Positions 27,215 through 41,644 are shown, counted from the stretch's first letter. The stretch: DNA of 64,000 nt from Aureimonas altamirensis (GCF_001463885.1 NZ_BBWQ01000015.1:185374-249373), one strand, 5' to 3'. A program made the numbers and translations. The notes: a model not told the origin generated them from the letters alone.

Positions 27215-28630
27215 ATGAAGATGCCGCGCAATATCGGCCCGGTGCATTTCATCGGCATTGGCGGCATCGGCATGAGTGGCATCGCCGAGGTGCTGGTCAA
27301 TCTCGGCTATACGGTGCAGGGATCGGACCAGAGCGAAAATGCCAATGTGCAGCGCCTGCGCGCCAAGGGCGTTACGGTGCATGTCGGCCACGACGCAGCC
27401 AATCTTGGCCAGGCGGAAGTGGTGGTCGTGTCGACGGCGATCCGCCGCGACAACCCCGAATTGGCCGCCGCGCGCGAGCGGCTGTTGCCCATTGTGCGCC
27501 GCGCCGAAATGCTGGCCGAGCTGATGCGTTTCCGCCAGGCCATCGCCATCGGCGGTACGCATGGCAAGACGACGACGACATCGCTGGTGGCGACGCTGCT
27601 GGATGCCGGCGGGCTGGACCCGACCGTGGTCAACGGCGGCATCATCAATGCCTATGGCACCAATGCCCGCATGGGCGGCGGCGACTGGATGGTGGTGGAG
27701 GCCGACGAATCGGACGGCACATTCCTGAAGCTGCCCGCAGACGTGGCCGTCGTCACCAATATCGACCCCGAGCATCTCGACCATTACGGCACCTTCGACA
27801 AGGTTCGGGAGGCTTTCCGCGCCTTCGTCGAGAACGTGCCCTTCTACGGCTTTGCCGTCATGTGCCTCGACCATCCGGAAGTTCAGAAGCTGGTGGCCCA
27901 GATCGAAGACCGGCGCGTCATCACCTATGGCGAAAACCTGCAGGCGGATGCGCGTTTCCATAATGTGCGGGCCTCCGGCGCACGCTCGACCTTCGATGTC
28001 GCCATACGCGACCGCATCACCGGCGAGGCGATCGAAATGCGCGATCTGGTGCTGCCGATGCCAGGGCGGCACAACGTGTCCAACGCCACCGCCGCCATCG
28101 TGACGGCGCATCGCATCGGCATGTCGGAGGCGGATATCCGCAAGGGCCTAGGGCAGTTCGGCGGCGTCAAGCGCCGCTTCACCCATACCGGTACGGCCAA
28201 CGGCATCGAGGTGTTCGACGATTACGGGCACCATCCGGTCGAGATCCGCGCCGTGCTGTCGGCCGCGCGCTCGGCCGCCAAGGGGCGGGTGATCGCGGTC
28301 ATGCAGCCGCATCGTTTTTCCCGGCTGCAAAGCCTGTTCGACGATTTCGCCGCATGCTTCAACGATGCGGATACGGTCATCCTGGCGCCGGTCTATGCCG
28401 CGGGCGAGGAGCCGATCCCCGGTGTGGATTCGCGCGCGCTGCTCGATACGCTGAAACTCGGTGGCCACCGAGACGCGCGGTTGATCGGCGGTCCGGCCGA
28501 GTTGGCGCCGCTTGTGGCCAGCATCGCGACACCGGGCGATATGGTCGTGTGCCTCGGCGCCGGCTCCGTCACCCAATGGGCCTATGCGCTGCCGAAGGAA
28601 CTCGAGGCACTGGCGTCGGAACCCGCCTGA
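27215..28630 (+). CDS. murC: UDP-MurNAc:L-alanine ligase
   Basis: MurC, 471 residues, adds L-Ala to UDP-MurNAc as the first peptide step. [16 protein letters not shown] is the N-terminal nucleotide loop, [18 protein letters not shown] the ATP loop, [10 protein letters not shown] and [11 protein letters not shown] the central motifs, and [10 protein letters not shown] the C-terminal one. The ATG at 27215 has GGAAAGGAAA in front; an earlier in-frame ATG at 27194 has none. The stop TGA overlaps the murB ATG by one base. Confidence 0.96.
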   Translation: MKMPRNIGPVHFIGIGGIGMSGIAEVLVNLGYTVQGSDQSENANVQRLRAKGVTVHVGHDAANLGQAEVVVVSTAIRRDNPELAAARERLLPIVRRAEMLAELMRFRQAIAIGGTHGKTTTTSLVATLLDAGGLDPTVVNGGIINAYGTNARMGGGDWMVVEADESDGTFLKLPADVAVVTNIDPEHLDHYGTFDKVREAFRAFVENVPFYGFAVMCLDHPEVQKLVAQIEDRRVITYGENLQADARFHNVRASGARSTFDVAIRDRITGEAIEMRDLVLPMPGRHNVSNATAAIVTAHRIGMSEADIRKGLGQFGGVKRRFTHTGTANGIEVFDDYGHHPVEIRAVLSAARSAAKGRVIAVMQPHRFSRLQSLFDDFAACFNDADTVILAPVYAAGEEPIPGVDSRALLDTLKLGGHRDARLIGGPAELAPLVASIATPGDMVVCLGAGSVTQWAYALPKELEALASEPA

Positions 28631-29577
28631 TGGACGCAACCGGCCTCGCGGAGCGCCTGCGCCTGCCGCCGCTTGCCGGCCGGCTGACGCCCGACGCAGC
28701 CATGGAAAAGGTGACGTGGTTCCGCACGGGCGGTCCGGCGGAACTCTTGTTCCAGCCCGCCGACGAAGAGGATCTGGCGCAATTTCTGGGTGTTGTCCCA
28801 TTGGACATCCCGGTCACCGTGGTCGGCATCGGCTCCAACCTCATGGTTCGTGATGGCGGCATCGAAGGGATCGTCATCCGCCTGCCCCCGAAGGGCTTCG
28901 GGCAGGTCGAGGCTGCGGGCGATGGCCGGCTGCGCGCCGGTGCCGGCGCATCCGACAAGCGGGTCGCCGCCGTTGCGCTGGACCTGGGGCTCGGCGGCTT
29001 TCACTTTCTGCACGGCATACCCGGCTCTATCGGCGGCGCCTTGCGGATGAATGCGGGGGCAAACGGCGTCGAGACATCCGAGCGGTTCGTGTCGGCCACC
29101 GCCGTCGACAGACAGGGACGGCTGGTTGAGCTGACTTCCGGCGACATGGCGTTCCGCTACCGGCATTCCGGCGCGGATGATGGGCTGATCTTCACATCGG
29201 CCCTTTTGGCGGGTCCGTCGGACGGGGCCGAATCCATCCGCGCCGCGATGGACGCCGTCCAGCACCACCGCGAGACGACCCAGCCCGTACGGGAAAAGAC
29301 GGGCGGCTCCACCTTCAAGAACCCGCCGGGCACCTCGGCCTGGAAAGAGATCGACCGCGCCGGATGCCGGGGGCTGCGGATCGGCGATGCGCAGATGTCC
29401 GAGATGCACTGCAACTTCATGATCAATACCGGCTCGGCAACGGCCCACGATCTGGAGCTTCTGGGAGAAACGGTGCGCCGCCGGGTGTTCGAGACGTCGG
29501 GCATCCTCCTGGAATGGGAAATCCAGCGCGTCGGCCGGTTCCGGCCGGGGCAGGACGTGGCCCCGTTCAAGCCGTGA
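28630..29577 (+). CDS. murB: UDP-N-acetylenolpyruvoylglucosamine reductase
   Basis: MurB, 315 residues, is the FAD enzyme that reduces enolpyruvyl-UDP-GlcNAc to UDP-MurNAc with [20 protein letters not shown] near residue 30, [17 protein letters not shown] for FAD phosphate binding, [17 protein letters not shown], and the catalytic-serine region [10 protein letters not shown] are present, as in type II-like MurB of alphaproteobacteria. It is coupled to murC by a TGATG overlap and is the last gene before the 137-base gap that holds the CtrA-type site. Confidence 0.95.
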   Translation: MDATGLAERLRLPPLAGRLTPDAAMEKVTWFRTGGPAELLFQPADEEDLAQFLGVVPLDIPVTVVGIGSNLMVRDGGIEGIVIRLPPKGFGQVEAAGDGRLRAGAGASDKRVAAVALDLGLGGFHFLHGIPGSIGGALRMNAGANGVETSERFVSATAVDRQGRLVELTSGDMAFRYRHSGADDGLIFTSALLAGPSDGAESIRAAMDAVQHHRETTQPVREKTGGSTFKNPPGTSAWKEIDRAGCRGLRIGDAQMSEMHCNFMINTGSATAHDLELLGETVRRRVFETSGILLEWEIQRVGRFRPGQDVAPFKP

Positions 29578-29642
29578 ACGAAGCACGTGACCGGGCCTCT
29601 TAAGAAATTGGCTTACGATTTTATTGCCAGCGCCGCGCCGGG

Positions 29643-29658
29643 TTAACCACCGCTTAAC
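29643..29658 (+). promoter_or_regulatory. CtrA-type binding site upstream of ddl-ftsQAZ
   Basis: TTAA (29643-29646), seven bases, then TTAAC (29654-29658) match the full CtrA consensus TTAA-N7-TTAAC in the only large gap of the mur-fts run, 57 bases before the ddl start. CtrA is the alphaproteobacterial cell-cycle response regulator and is known to control division genes. The spacing suits direct control of a promoter located here. The promoter hexamers themselves I could not pick out with confidence. Confidence 0.68.
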
Positions 29659-29714
29659 CATCCGCACAGCATGAATGGGGGTGCGTAACCTTCTGTTGAT
29701 GGAGTGCGGAGTCG

Positions 29715-30638
29715 ATGCAGCGGCACGTGGCGGTTCTGATGGGCGGCCTTTCCAGTGAAAGACCCGTCAGCCTTTCCTCTGGCAAGGCATGTGCCGATGC
29801 CCTCGAGGCAGAGGGCTACCGTGTCACGCGCATCGATGTCGGGCGCGATGTCGCTTCCGTCCTGTCCGAGCTGCGTCCTGACGTCGCCTTCAACGCGCTG
29901 CACGGCCCGTTCGGCGAGGACGGCACCATACAGGGCATCCTCGAATATCTGGAAATTCCCTATACCCATTCGGGCGTCCTGGCCTCGGCCCTTGCGATGA
30001 ACAAGGAGAAGGCGAAGGCGGTCGTGGCCGGCTTCGGCGTCAACGTGGCGGAGTCCATCCTTGTCGATCGAATGGAGATCGCCAGGCAGCATGCGATGCC
30101 CACGCCCTATGTGGTGAAGCCTGTGGCGGAAGGCTCCAGCTTCGGTGTCGTCATCGTACGCGAGGGCGAGGCCCATCCGCCGCAGCAACTGTCGGCGGTG
30201 GAGTGGACCTTCGGCGATATGGTGATGGTGGAGCGCTATGTGCCGGGCCGCGAGCTGACCTGCGCCGTCATGGGCGACGAGGTTCTCGGCGTCTGCGAGA
30301 TCGTCTCCAACGACCATGCCTTCTACGATTTCGACGCCAAATATGCGCCGGGCGGCTCTTCCCACATCGTGCCGGCCGAGCTGCCGGACGAGATCACCGC
30401 GACGGTGGCCGAATTTTCCCTTGCCGCGCACCGCGCCGTCGGCTGCCGGGGCGTTTCGCGATCCGACTTCCGTTACGACGACCGCAACGGTGCGGCCGGC
30501 GAAGTCGTGTGGCTTGAGGTCAATACCCAGCCCGGCATGACGCCGACGTCGCTGGTGCCCGATATCGCCCGCGCCCGCGGCCTGGAGTTCGGAAAGCTGC
30601 TCGACTGGATGGTGAGGGACGCGTCATGCCGCCGGTAA
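29715..30638 (+). CDS. ddl: D-alanine:D-alanine ligase
   Basis: Ddl, 307 residues of ATP-grasp fold, makes D-Ala-D-Ala for Mur[18 protein letters not shown] at the N-terminus, [52 protein letters not shown], and the metal-binding [16 protein letters not shown] near the C-terminus are the usual motifs. GGAGTGCGGA precedes the ATG. It starts a new transcription unit with the CtrA-type site 57 bases upstream, and its 3' end overlaps ftsQ by 13 bases. Confidence 0.95.
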   Translation: MQRHVAVLMGGLSSERPVSLSSGKACADALEAEGYRVTRIDVGRDVASVLSELRPDVAFNALHGPFGEDGTIQGILEYLEIPYTHSGVLASALAMNKEKAKAVVAGFGVNVAESILVDRMEIARQHAMPTPYVVKPVAEGSSFGVVIVREGEAHPPQQLSAVEWTFGDMVMVERYVPGRELTCAVMGDEVLGVCEIVSNDHAFYDFDAKYAPGGSSHIVPAELPDEITATVAEFSLAAHRAVGCRGVSRSDFRYDDRNGAAGEVVWLEVNTQPGMTPTSLVPDIARARGLEFGKLLDWMVRDASCRR

Positions 30639-31534
30639 GACAGCGCCACGACCATTCCGACATGCGGCCCGCCGGCCGGTTGGCGATGCGCGTCCAGATC
30701 GCGCTGCGCCGGGTTTCCGGCTATGCGCGCCGCCTGCAGGCATTGCCGCTGCCGAGCTTCTCGGTTCTGGCCACCGTCGTCCTCGGCTCCAGCGCGCTTT
30801 ACGGCATGTCCAGTGGCGGACACACGACCAAGGTTATCGACACCCTGGCCGAGCCCGTCGGCTTCGCCATCGACAGGGTGGATGTGACCGGCGCTTCCGA
30901 GACGTCGCAGATCGACATATTGCAGACCGTGTACGGCGTCGGCGCACAGACGCTGCCGGCGCTCAACGTCGATGCGGCCCGTATCGCGCTGGAAGCGATG
31001 CCGTGGATCGAGACGGCATCCATTTCCAAGGTGTATCCCGGCCAATTGCTGGTCGAGGTGGTCGAGAAGCAGCCCTTTGCCATCTGGCAGCGCGGGCAGG
31101 ACCTGACGATCATCGATCGCCATGGCGTGCCGATCGTGCCGTTTGCAACGACGCGCTACACCGAGTTGCCGCTGGTCGTCGGCGTCGGTGCGGATACCGC
31201 CGCGGCCGACCTTCTGGACCAGATCGAGCTGGTGCCCGAACTGAAGCCTCGCATCCGCGCCTATGTCCGCATCGGCGAGCGGCGTTGGGACCTTCGACTC
31301 GACAACGGCGTCACCGTCCGTCTGCCGGAAGAGAACCCAGTGGAAGCCGCCGCCGAAGTGGTGCGCATGGACCGCAGCTACGGGCTTCTCGCCCGCGATA
31401 TCGCGGCGGTCGACATGCGTCTTCCCGACCGCATCACCATCAAGCTTACGCCGGAGGCGAAACAGCGGCGCGACGACGCGGCCGCCGAGCGAGCAAAGCT
31501 CGCACGCCAGGCCAAGAGGGGGAATCCGGCATGA
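30626..31534 (+). CDS. ftsQ: Cell division protein FtsQ
   Basis: A 302-residue bitopic divisome protein. A long basic N-terminal tail leads to one membrane helix (about residues 47-65), then the POTRA domain beginning [19 protein letters not shown] and the FtsQ beta domain with [26 protein letters not shown] and [17 protein letters not shown]. It links the cytoplasmic ring to FtsL and the septal synthase. It overlaps ddl by 13 bases, and its stop overlaps the ftsA ATG. A start a few codons later is also possible. Confidence 0.92.
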   Translation: MPPVRQRHDHSDMRPAGRLAMRVQIALRRVSGYARRLQALPLPSFSVLATVVLGSSALYGMSSGGHTTKVIDTLAEPVGFAIDRVDVTGASETSQIDILQTVYGVGAQTLPALNVDAARIALEAMPWIETASISKVYPGQLLVEVVEKQPFAIWQRGQDLTIIDRHGVPIVPFATTRYTELPLVVGVGADTAAADLLDQIELVPELKPRIRAYVRIGERRWDLRLDNGVTVRLPEENPVEAAAEVVRMDRSYGLLARDIAAVDMRLPDRITIKLTPEAKQRRDDAAAERAKLARQAKRGNPA

Positions 31535-32859
31535 GCCTGTTTTTGGGCGGAAAGGGTGCGCTGCCGCGCATCGAAAAGCTTTCGCAGCGGCGGACGCATC
31601 TGTTCTCCATCCTCGACGTGGGATCGTCGAAGGTTACCTGCCTCATCGCGCGGTTGCGTCCGCGCCCCGAAAGCGAGGTTCTGCCAAACCGTACGCATGT
31701 GGCCGAGGTCATCGGCATCGGGCATCAGCGGTCGCGCGGGATCAAGTCCGGCGTGGTGGTGGACATCGCAGCGGCGGAGCAGTCCATCCGCGCCTGCGTC
31801 GATACGGCGGAGCGCCAGGCCGGCCTGACCATCGAAAGCCTGATCGTGTCGGTCACGGCGGGCCGGCTCAAGAGCCTGCGCGGCAAGGCGGAGCTAACCG
31901 TGGCCGGCGCCGAGGTCAGCCCGGCCGACCTGCGCCGCGTCCTCAACCAGGCGGCGCGCACGCAGATGTCGCAGGGCCGCGTCGCCCTGCACTCCGTACC
32001 CTTCGATCTTTCGCTCGATGGCGAGGGTGGGCTGGACGATCCCATCGGCATGATGGGCGAGATGCTGGGCGCCGAGCTGCATGTGCTGACGGCGGAAGAA
32101 ACGCCCCTGCGCAACCTGGAGGCCGCGATCAACCGCGCGCATCTGGTGGTCGAGGCCTTCGTGGCCGCTCCCTATGCGTCGGGCCTTGCCACCCTGGTCG
32201 AGGATGAAGCGCGGATGGGCTCGGCCTGCATCGACATGGGCGCCGGCACCACCACCATCTCCATCTTCCAGAACGGGCATTTCGCCTATGCCGACGCCAT
32301 TGCCATGGGCGGCCAGCATATCACCATGGATCTGGCGCGCGGCCTGTCGATCCGCCCAGAGCAGGCCGAGCGGCTGAAGGTCATGCACGGCAACGCGCTG
32401 ACCCAGTTGATGGACGATGGCGAGCCGGTCACGGTGGAGCCGCTGGCCGAGGATGACGGCGAGGGCGAGGTGCATGTCTCGCGCTCTCTTATCGCGCGCA
32501 TCGTTCGTCCCCGCGTGGAAGAGACGCTGGAACTGATCCGCGACCGCATGGCCAGCTCCGGCCTTGGCCACGTCATCGGCAAGCGCGTCGTTCTGACCGG
32601 CGGCGCCAGCCAGCTTGCGGGCATGGCCGGCGCGGCCCACGACATCTTGCAACGCAACGTGCGGTTGGGGCGCCCCGTCGGGGTTGCCGGCCTGAGCACG
32701 ACCAACAAGAGCCCGATCTTCGCAACGTCGGTCGGGCTGCTGATCTACCCCCAGATTGCCTGGCAGGAATATGTCGCCGAATCGTCTCCGCTGGATTTCG
32801 CCTTCGACGAAACCACGCGGGTCGGTCGGATCGGCTCCTGGCTCCGGCGCAGTTTTTGA
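31531..32859 (+). CDS. ftsA: Cell division protein FtsA
   Basis: FtsA, 442 residues, is an actin-like ATPase that tethers FtsZ filaments to the membrane. The phosphate-1 loop is SILDVGSSKVTCLIA, the SHS2 1C domain contains ESLIVSVTAGRLKS, and phosphate-2 is ACIDMGAGTTTISIF; VVLTGGASQLAGM is the adenosine motif. The C-terminus ends GSWLRRSF, the short amphipathic membrane-targeting helix. The ATG overlaps the ftsQ stop. A 131-base gap follows before ftsZ, enough for a separate promoter. Confidence 0.95.
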   Translation: MSLFLGGKGALPRIEKLSQRRTHLFSILDVGSSKVTCLIARLRPRPESEVLPNRTHVAEVIGIGHQRSRGIKSGVVVDIAAAEQSIRACVDTAERQAGLTIESLIVSVTAGRLKSLRGKAELTVAGAEVSPADLRRVLNQAARTQMSQGRVALHSVPFDLSLDGEGGLDDPIGMMGEMLGAELHVLTAEETPLRNLEAAINRAHLVVEAFVAAPYASGLATLVEDEARMGSACIDMGAGTTTISIFQNGHFAYADAIAMGGQHITMDLARGLSIRPEQAERLKVMHGNALTQLMDDGEPVTVEPLAEDDGEGEVHVSRSLIARIVRPRVEETLELIRDRMASSGLGHVIGKRVVLTGGASQLAGMAGAAHDILQRNVRLGRPVGVAGLSTTNKSPIFATSVGLLIYPQIAWQEYVAESSPLDFAFDETTRVGRIGSWLRRSF

Positions 32860-32990
32860 GGTCCGCATAACCGGTCCGCAAGTTTCAGGCGGGCCACCGA
32901 TTGTACGGTGCACTCATACGCACTGGCAAAACTTTGAAACGAACTGAGGCGCGCGCCGAGGCGGCCAACTGCGAAAAGGAAACCTTTGAC

Positions 32991-34514
32991 ATGAGCATCA
33001 ACCTGCAGAAGCCGGACATCACGGAACTCAAGCCCCGCATCACCGTGTTCGGCGTTGGCGGCGGCGGCTGCAATGCCGTCAACAACATGATCAACGCCGG
33101 CCTCGAAGGCGTCGAGTTCGTCATCGCCAACACCGATGCGCAGGCACTGCGCTCGTCACGCGCCGAGCGCGTGATCCAGATGGGCGTCGCCGTCACCGAG
33201 GGACTTGGCGCGGGCTCGCAGCCGGAAGTCGGTCGCGCCGCCGCCGAGGAATCGCTGGACGAGATCTGCGATCACCTGCTCGGCTCGCACATGTGCTTCG
33301 TGACGGCCGGCATGGGCGGCGGCACCGGCACCGGCGCCGCACCCGTGGTGGCCCGCGCCGCGCGTGAAAAGGGTATCCTGACCGTCGGCGTCGTGACCAA
33401 GCCGTTCCACTTCGAAGGCCAGCGCCGCCTGCGGATCGCCGAGCTGGGCATCGAGGAGCTGCAGAAGAACGTCGATACGCTGATCGTCATTCCGAACCAG
33501 AACCTGTTCCGCATCGCCAACGACAAGACCACCTTCGCCGATGCCTTCGGCATGGCCGACCAGGTGCTCTACTCGGGCGTTGCCTGCATCACCGACCTGA
33601 TGGTCAAGGAAGGCCTCATCAATCTCGACTTCGCGGACGTACGCTCCGTCATGCGCGAGATGGGCAAGGCCATGATGGGCACCGGCGAAGCCTCCGGCGA
33701 AGGCCGTGCCATGGCCGCAGCCGAGGCGGCCATAGCCAACCCGCTGCTGGACGAAACGTCCATGAAGGGCGCCAAGGGCCTGCTCATCTCCATCACCGGT
33801 GGCCGTGACCTGACCCTCTTCGAGGTGGACGAGGCGGCAACCCGCATCCGCGAAGAAGTCGACCAGGACGCCAACATCATCCTGGGCGCCACCTTCGACG
33901 AAAGCCTGGAAGGCGTCATCCGCGTGTCGGTCGTGGCGACCGGCATCGACAAGACGGCAGCCGAAGCCTTCGACCGCCAGCCCGAGACGCGTCCGGCGGC
34001 CGTCGCCCGCCAGGCCGCTGCGGCAGCCCCGGCCGCCCGTCCGACGCAGGAGGCTCCGGCCTACCAGCAGCCGGCGACGCCGGCGCCGCAGCCTGCTGCC
34101 TCCAGCTTCGACCTGGATGACGATTTCAGCCGCATGCTGACCGAGGAAATCTCGGAAGTCGCCCCGCCGGCTCCGGCACGACAGGCTGTCCAGCAGCAGA
34201 CCCGCATGCCCCGTGTGGACGAGTTCCCGCCGGTCGTGCAGTCGGAGATGGACCGTCGCAGCGGCCACGACGACGGCGCAGAAGAGCGTGGTGCACTCGG
34301 CCTCATCCGCAAGCTGACCAGCGGCCTTTCCCGCCGCGAGGTGGAAGAAGTGGAGCCTCATCACGGCGAGCGTCGCCAGCAGCCCGAGCACAGCCCCTAT
34401 GCGCCGCGGCGCGTTGCGGCAGACTCGGCGGCACGCCCCGTCAGCCAGGTGCGGCCGCAGTCGGAAGACGAACAACTGGAGATTCCGGCCTTCCTGCGCC
34501 GTCAATCGAGCTGA
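32991..34514 (+). CDS. ftsZ: Cell division protein FtsZ
   Basis: FtsZ, 507 residues, is the tubulin-like GTPase that forms the division ring. [13 protein letters not shown], the tubulin signature [15 protein letters not shown], and the catalytic T7 loop region [11 protein letters not shown] are all present. After the core (about residue 320) comes a long Ala/Pro/Gln-rich linker of some 150 residues, usual for Rhizobiales, ending in the conserved C-terminal peptide [11 protein letters not shown] that binds FtsA. AAAAGGAAA precedes the ATG. A terminator follows at 34557. Confidence 0.97.
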   Translation: MSINLQKPDITELKPRITVFGVGGGGCNAVNNMINAGLEGVEFVIANTDAQALRSSRAERVIQMGVAVTEGLGAGSQPEVGRAAAEESLDEICDHLLGSHMCFVTAGMGGGTGTGAAPVVARAAREKGILTVGVVTKPFHFEGQRRLRIAELGIEELQKNVDTLIVIPNQNLFRIANDKTTFADAFGMADQVLYSGVACITDLMVKEGLINLDFADVRSVMREMGKAMMGTGEASGEGRAMAAAEAAIANPLLDETSMKGAKGLLISITGGRDLTLFEVDEAATRIREEVDQDANIILGATFDESLEGVIRVSVVATGIDKTAAEAFDRQPETRPAAVARQAAAAAPAARPTQEAPAYQQPATPAPQPAASSFDLDDDFSRMLTEEISEVAPPAPARQAVQQQTRMPRVDEFPPVVQSEMDRRSGHDDGAEERGALGLIRKLTSGLSRREVEEVEPHHGERRQQPEHSPYAPRRVAADSAARPVSQVRPQSEDEQLEIPAFLRRQSS

Positions 34515-34556
34515 GCTTTTTCAGCAGTCTTCACAAAATAGTCGCATGAGATGACC

Positions 34557-34588
34557 GGGTCCGCCTCGAAAGGGGCGGGCCCTTTCTA
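34557..34588 (+). terminator. Terminator after ftsZ
   Basis: GGGTCCGCC (34557-34565) pairs with GGCGGGCCC (34574-34582), with one wobble, and TTTCTATT follows. It separates ftsZ from lpxC. The 34589-34813 stretch that follows holds only a small GGCC-GAAA-GGCC hairpin near 34665 and no gene. Confidence 0.75.
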
Positions 34589-34813
34589 TTAAGGTTATGA
34601 AAAGACTGGATTTTACACTCGGTTAAGCTTGTCGCCGGTAACATGGGGAAAAGAAGCGTGATTTGGCCCGAAAGGCCGTAACTCCTAGTTTCCCAGCAAC
34701 AAAATCGGTTTCGGCTGCGCGTATATGGCGGCCGGCGCCCGGGCCACAGCCCGACATGCTTTTCATCGAATGCATGCCATTGGCGGACCATGGGCGATTT
34801 CAAGGATACGAGT

Positions 34814-35758
34814 GTGGCGAAGCAGCAGCAAACGATTGGAGCCAGCATCGGCTTTCGCGGTGTCGGCGTTCATTCCGGTTCGGCCGTTGAGATGACGCTT
34901 CATCCGGCCGACGCGAACACCGGCATCGTTTTCCATCTCGGCAACGGGGCAGGGCGGGTGCGCGAGATCGCAGCCGTTTCGGCCAACGTCTCCTCCACCG
35001 ACCTCGCAACTGTGGTCGGAGAGCCGGGCGGACCGCACGTCGCCACGATCGAGCATCTCATGGCCGCGCTGTACGCGATGGACGTCGACAATGTCATCGT
35101 CGAGATGGATGGCGGCGAAATCCCCATCATGGACGGCTGCTCGACGGCCTTCGTGGAAGCCATCGACGAGGCGGGCCTCGTGTCGCAGCTGGCTGCGCGG
35201 CGTCATATCCGCGTGTTGAAGCCGGTTCGCGTCGAAATGGGCGGTGCCTTTGGCGAGTATCGGCCGCATGACGGCACGCGATTCGAAATCGATATCGACT
35301 TTGCTTCCGGCGCTATCGGGCGTCAGAGCTTTGCCGGCGATCTCACCCCCTCGCTGTTCCGCGACGAGATTTCCCGCGCGCGCACCTTCGGCTTCATGAA
35401 GGATGTCGAGCGCCTGTGGGCGTCCGGCCATGCGCTCGGATCCTCGCTCGAGAATTCGGTCGTCATCGGCGACGACGACAAGGTCATCAATCCCGGTGGA
35501 CTGCGTTACGTGGACGAGTTCGTGCGTCACAAGACGCTTGACGCGATCGGCGACCAGGCCCTTGCCGGTGCCCGTATCCTTGGGTGCTACCGGTCGTATC
35601 GCGGTGGCCATCGCCTCAACGCCATGGCGCTGCAGGCACTTCTGTCCGATCCGGCGGCGTTCGAGATCGTCGAGGTGCCCGTGCGCTCGGGTGGCCGCAC
35701 CCGTGCGGAGCCCGCCGTGGCCGTCGCCGTGCCGGCTTTCGAAGCCCAGAAAATCTAG
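34814..35758 (+). CDS. lpxC: UDP-3-O-acyl-N-acetylglucosamine deacetylase
   Basis: LpxC, 314 residues, is the zinc enzyme of the committed step of lipid A synthesis. The zinc ligands are His81 in TIEHLMAAL, His239 and Asp243 in RHKTLDAIGD; GVGVHSG near residue 17 and EMDGGEIPIMDGCS are family motifs. The GTG at 34814 is chosen because AAGGA stands 7 bases upstream and the resulting N-terminus fits the family; an ATG at 34790 in the same frame would add 8 residues but has no ribosome site. The usual dcw neighbour of ftsZ. Confidence 0.95.
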   Translation: MAKQQQTIGASIGFRGVGVHSGSAVEMTLHPADANTGIVFHLGNGAGRVREIAAVSANVSSTDLATVVGEPGGPHVATIEHLMAALYAMDVDNVIVEMDGGEIPIMDGCSTAFVEAIDEAGLVSQLAARRHIRVLKPVRVEMGGAFGEYRPHDGTRFEIDIDFASGAIGRQSFAGDLTPSLFRDEISRARTFGFMKDVERLWASGHALGSSLENSVVIGDDDKVINPGGLRYVDEFVRHKTLDAIGDQALAGARILGCYRSYRGGHRLNAMALQALLSDPAAFEIVEVPVRSGGRTRAEPAVAVAVPAFEAQKI

Positions 35759-35899
35759 TCCCGTCGTGGATGGCTATGGGGGCCGCCTCAAAAAAGGCGC
35801 GTTGAACGGCCTTGAAACATTGTCGGCTCCCTTCGCTGCAAGTAGAAGGGCGTCAGGGCGGGCGATCCGCCGCCGGGGATGCAGCAGGGGAACGTTCTA

Positions 35900-36805
35900 A
35901 TGCGCCAATTCTTGCCCACAATCGGCCGGTCCAGCATCGTACGGCCGCTTGCCGTCGTTCTACTGGCGGGCGCCGTCTCCGGCCTCGCCGGCTGCATGTC
36001 CGGCAAGGACAACGACATCGACGCGCTGGCCCTCGCTTCGCAGACCGAGCCGGCCGACGTCCTCTACAATCAGGGGCTTGCCAATCTGGAAGCCGGGCGC
36101 CTTGGCGAAGCTGCCGCCAAGTTCGAGGCGATCGACCGCCAGCACCCCTATTCGGAGTGGGCACGCAAGGCGCTGGTGATGCGCGCCTTCACCTCCTACC
36201 GCAACGGCGACTACGACGAGGCGGTGTCCTCGGCGCGGCGCTATCTGTCGCTTTACCCCGGTTCCGAGGAAGCGGCCTACGCCCAGTACATTATCGGCCT
36301 TTCCTACTTCCGCCAGATGCCCGAGGTCACCCGCGACCAGACGGATACCGCACGCGCGGCGCTGGCCATGCAGGAGGTGGTGGACCGCTACCCCAATTCC
36401 GAATATGCCGAAGATGCGCGCACCAAGTTGCGCCAGGCGCGCGACCAGCTTGCCGGCAAGGAAATGCAGGTCGGCCGCTATTACCTGGAGCGGCGCAACT
36501 ACATCGGCGCGGTGAACCGCTTCAAGAACGTCGTCGACAACTACAGCCAGACGCGCCACGTGGAAGAGGCTCTCTACCGCCTGGTTGAGGCAAACCTGGC
36601 CATGGGCATCCGCCCCGAGGCGCAGGCCGCGGCGTCCGTGCTGGGGCAGAACTTCCCCGAATCCGAATGGTACAAGGATGCCTATGCCCTGCTGCAGCGC
36701 GACGGGCTTGCCCCGCAGGCGGCTGGCGCCGGCTCCTGGTTCAGCAACGCATCGCGCCGGCTTGTCGGCGGCGGCGCACAGCCTCCGGCCGCGCCACAGG
36801 GCTGA
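35900..36805 (+). CDS. bamD: Outer membrane protein assembly factor BamD
   Basis: BamD (ComL), a 301-residue outer membrane lipoprotein of the BAM complex. The signal peptide ends in the lipobox LAGC, and the mature protein is built of TPR-like repeats: ADVLYNQGLANLEAGRLGEAAAKFEAI, HPYSEWARKALVMRAFTSY, YPGSEEAAYAQYIIGLSYF, then YPNSEYAEDARTKL. The C-terminal 30 residues are a Gly/Pro/Ala-rich tail. AGGGGA precedes the ATG at 35900; an in-frame ATG seven codons earlier is less likely. It is followed by recN after 25 bases. Confidence 0.94.
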   Translation: MRQFLPTIGRSSIVRPLAVVLLAGAVSGLAGCMSGKDNDIDALALASQTEPADVLYNQGLANLEAGRLGEAAAKFEAIDRQHPYSEWARKALVMRAFTSYRNGDYDEAVSSARRYLSLYPGSEEAAYAQYIIGLSYFRQMPEVTRDQTDTARAALAMQEVVDRYPNSEYAEDARTKLRQARDQLAGKEMQVGRYYLERRNYIGAVNRFKNVVDNYSQTRHVEEALYRLVEANLAMGIRPEAQAAASVLGQNFPESEWYKDAYALLQRDGLAPQAAGAGSWFSNASRRLVGGGAQPPAAPQG

Positions 36806-36830
36806 CGGTTCGGCGGGCGTGGCGCGATAG

Positions 36831-40656
<3,826 letters not shown>

Positions 40657-40661
40657 CGGAT

Positions 40662-41351
40662 ATGCTCGACACCCGCGAACTGCGCGCCGCCGTGCGCGAC
40701 GTGGCGCCCGTGCTGGTGCCCATGCTGCCCTTCGGCGCGCTGTACGGCACGCTGGCGATGGATGGCGGCTTCACCGTGGCCGAGGCCATCGGCATGTCGG
40801 CCTTCGTCTATGCCGGGGCCGCACAGCTTGTGGCGCTGCAACTGCTGGCGATCGAATCACCGCTCTGGGCGGTGGTCCTGTCGATGTTCATCCTCAATTT
40901 TCGGCATGTGCTCTACTCGGCGTCGATCGGGCGGCATCTGGGCGCCTTCACCCCGCTCCAGAAGACGATCGGCTTCTTCTTCCTGGTCGACCCCTCCTAT
41001 GCCGCGGCCGAGGGCCGGGCGCTCGGCGGCCGCCTGACGAAGACCTATTACTTCGGCTACGCGCTGGTGCTTTACGTGGTGTGGCAATTGTCCACCGCCA
41101 TTGGCGTCGTCTTTGGCGGGTTGATCGACGATCCCCGTGTCTTTGCGCTGGACTTCGTGCTGCCGGTCTACTTCCTGGCGCAGACCATGGCCTTCCAGAA
41201 GCGCGATGGGTTCTTTCCGGTGGCCGGAGCAAGCTTCGCCGTGTCCGCCCTTGTCTACATGACGATCGGCGCGCCCTGGCACGTGACGCTGGGCGGGCTG
41301 GCAGGCCTGATCGTGGCGGCGGTCCGGCCCCTGCCGGGAGACCCCGCATGA
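40662..41351 (+). CDS. azlC: AzlC family branched-chain amino acid exporter, large subunit
   Basis: A 229-residue inner membrane protein of the AzlC/YgaZ family, which together with AzlD exports branched-chain amino acids or analogues. MLPFGALYGTLAMDGGFT near the start, FVYAGAAQLVALQLLA, LNFRHVLYSASIGRHL and FFFLVDPSYAAA are family segments within about six to eight helices. It begins 5 bases after ligA, which may mean that it is co-transcribed with it. Its stop overlaps azlD (ATGA). No adjacent regulator of the Lrp type is seen. Confidence 0.9.
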   Translation: MLDTRELRAAVRDVAPVLVPMLPFGALYGTLAMDGGFTVAEAIGMSAFVYAGAAQLVALQLLAIESPLWAVVLSMFILNFRHVLYSASIGRHLGAFTPLQKTIGFFFLVDPSYAAAEGRALGGRLTKTYYFGYALVLYVVWQLSTAIGVVFGGLIDDPRVFALDFVLPVYFLAQTMAFQKRDGFFPVAGASFAVSALVYMTIGAPWHVTLGGLAGLIVAAVRPLPGDPA

Positions 41352-41644
41352 GCGAGATCTGGCTTCTGGTGGTGCTGGCGGCGGTGACCACCTACGCAAC
41401 CCGCGTCGGCGGCTATCTCGTACTGCAGCGGATGGGCCGCATATCGCCGCGCCTCGACGCGGTGCTGAACGCCGTTCCTGCTGCCGTGCTGCCCACCATC
41501 GTCGTGCCGGCCTTCGTGGATGGCGGCTGGCTGGAGCGCTGTGTGCTTGTCCTGTGCGGTGTACTGGCCATTCGCCTGTCGCTTCTGTCCACCGTCGCCA
41601 TCGGGACAGCCATCGTGATCGTTGCGCGGTTCGCCGGGGTATAA
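41348..41644 (+). CDS. azlD: AzlD family branched-chain amino acid exporter, small subunit
   Basis: A 98-residue protein with three to four hydrophobic helices (WLLVVLAAVTTYATRVGGYL and VLNAVPAAVLPTIVVPAFVDGG are typical). It is the usual partner of AzlC. The ATG overlaps the azlC stop, so the two are made together. A hairpin shared with the convergent Tim44-like gene follows directly after the stop. Confidence 0.88.
   Translation: MSEIWLLVVLAAVTTYATRVGGYLVLQRMGRISPRLDAVLNAVPAAVLPTIVVPAFVDGGWLERCVLVLCGVLAIRLSLLSTVAIGTAIVIVARFAGV

Noticed and set aside
36810..36826. Possible LexA box (GTTC-N7-GTGG) before recN
   Set aside because: The second half matches only in its first two bases, and it lies very close to the recN start. 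Too weak to call.
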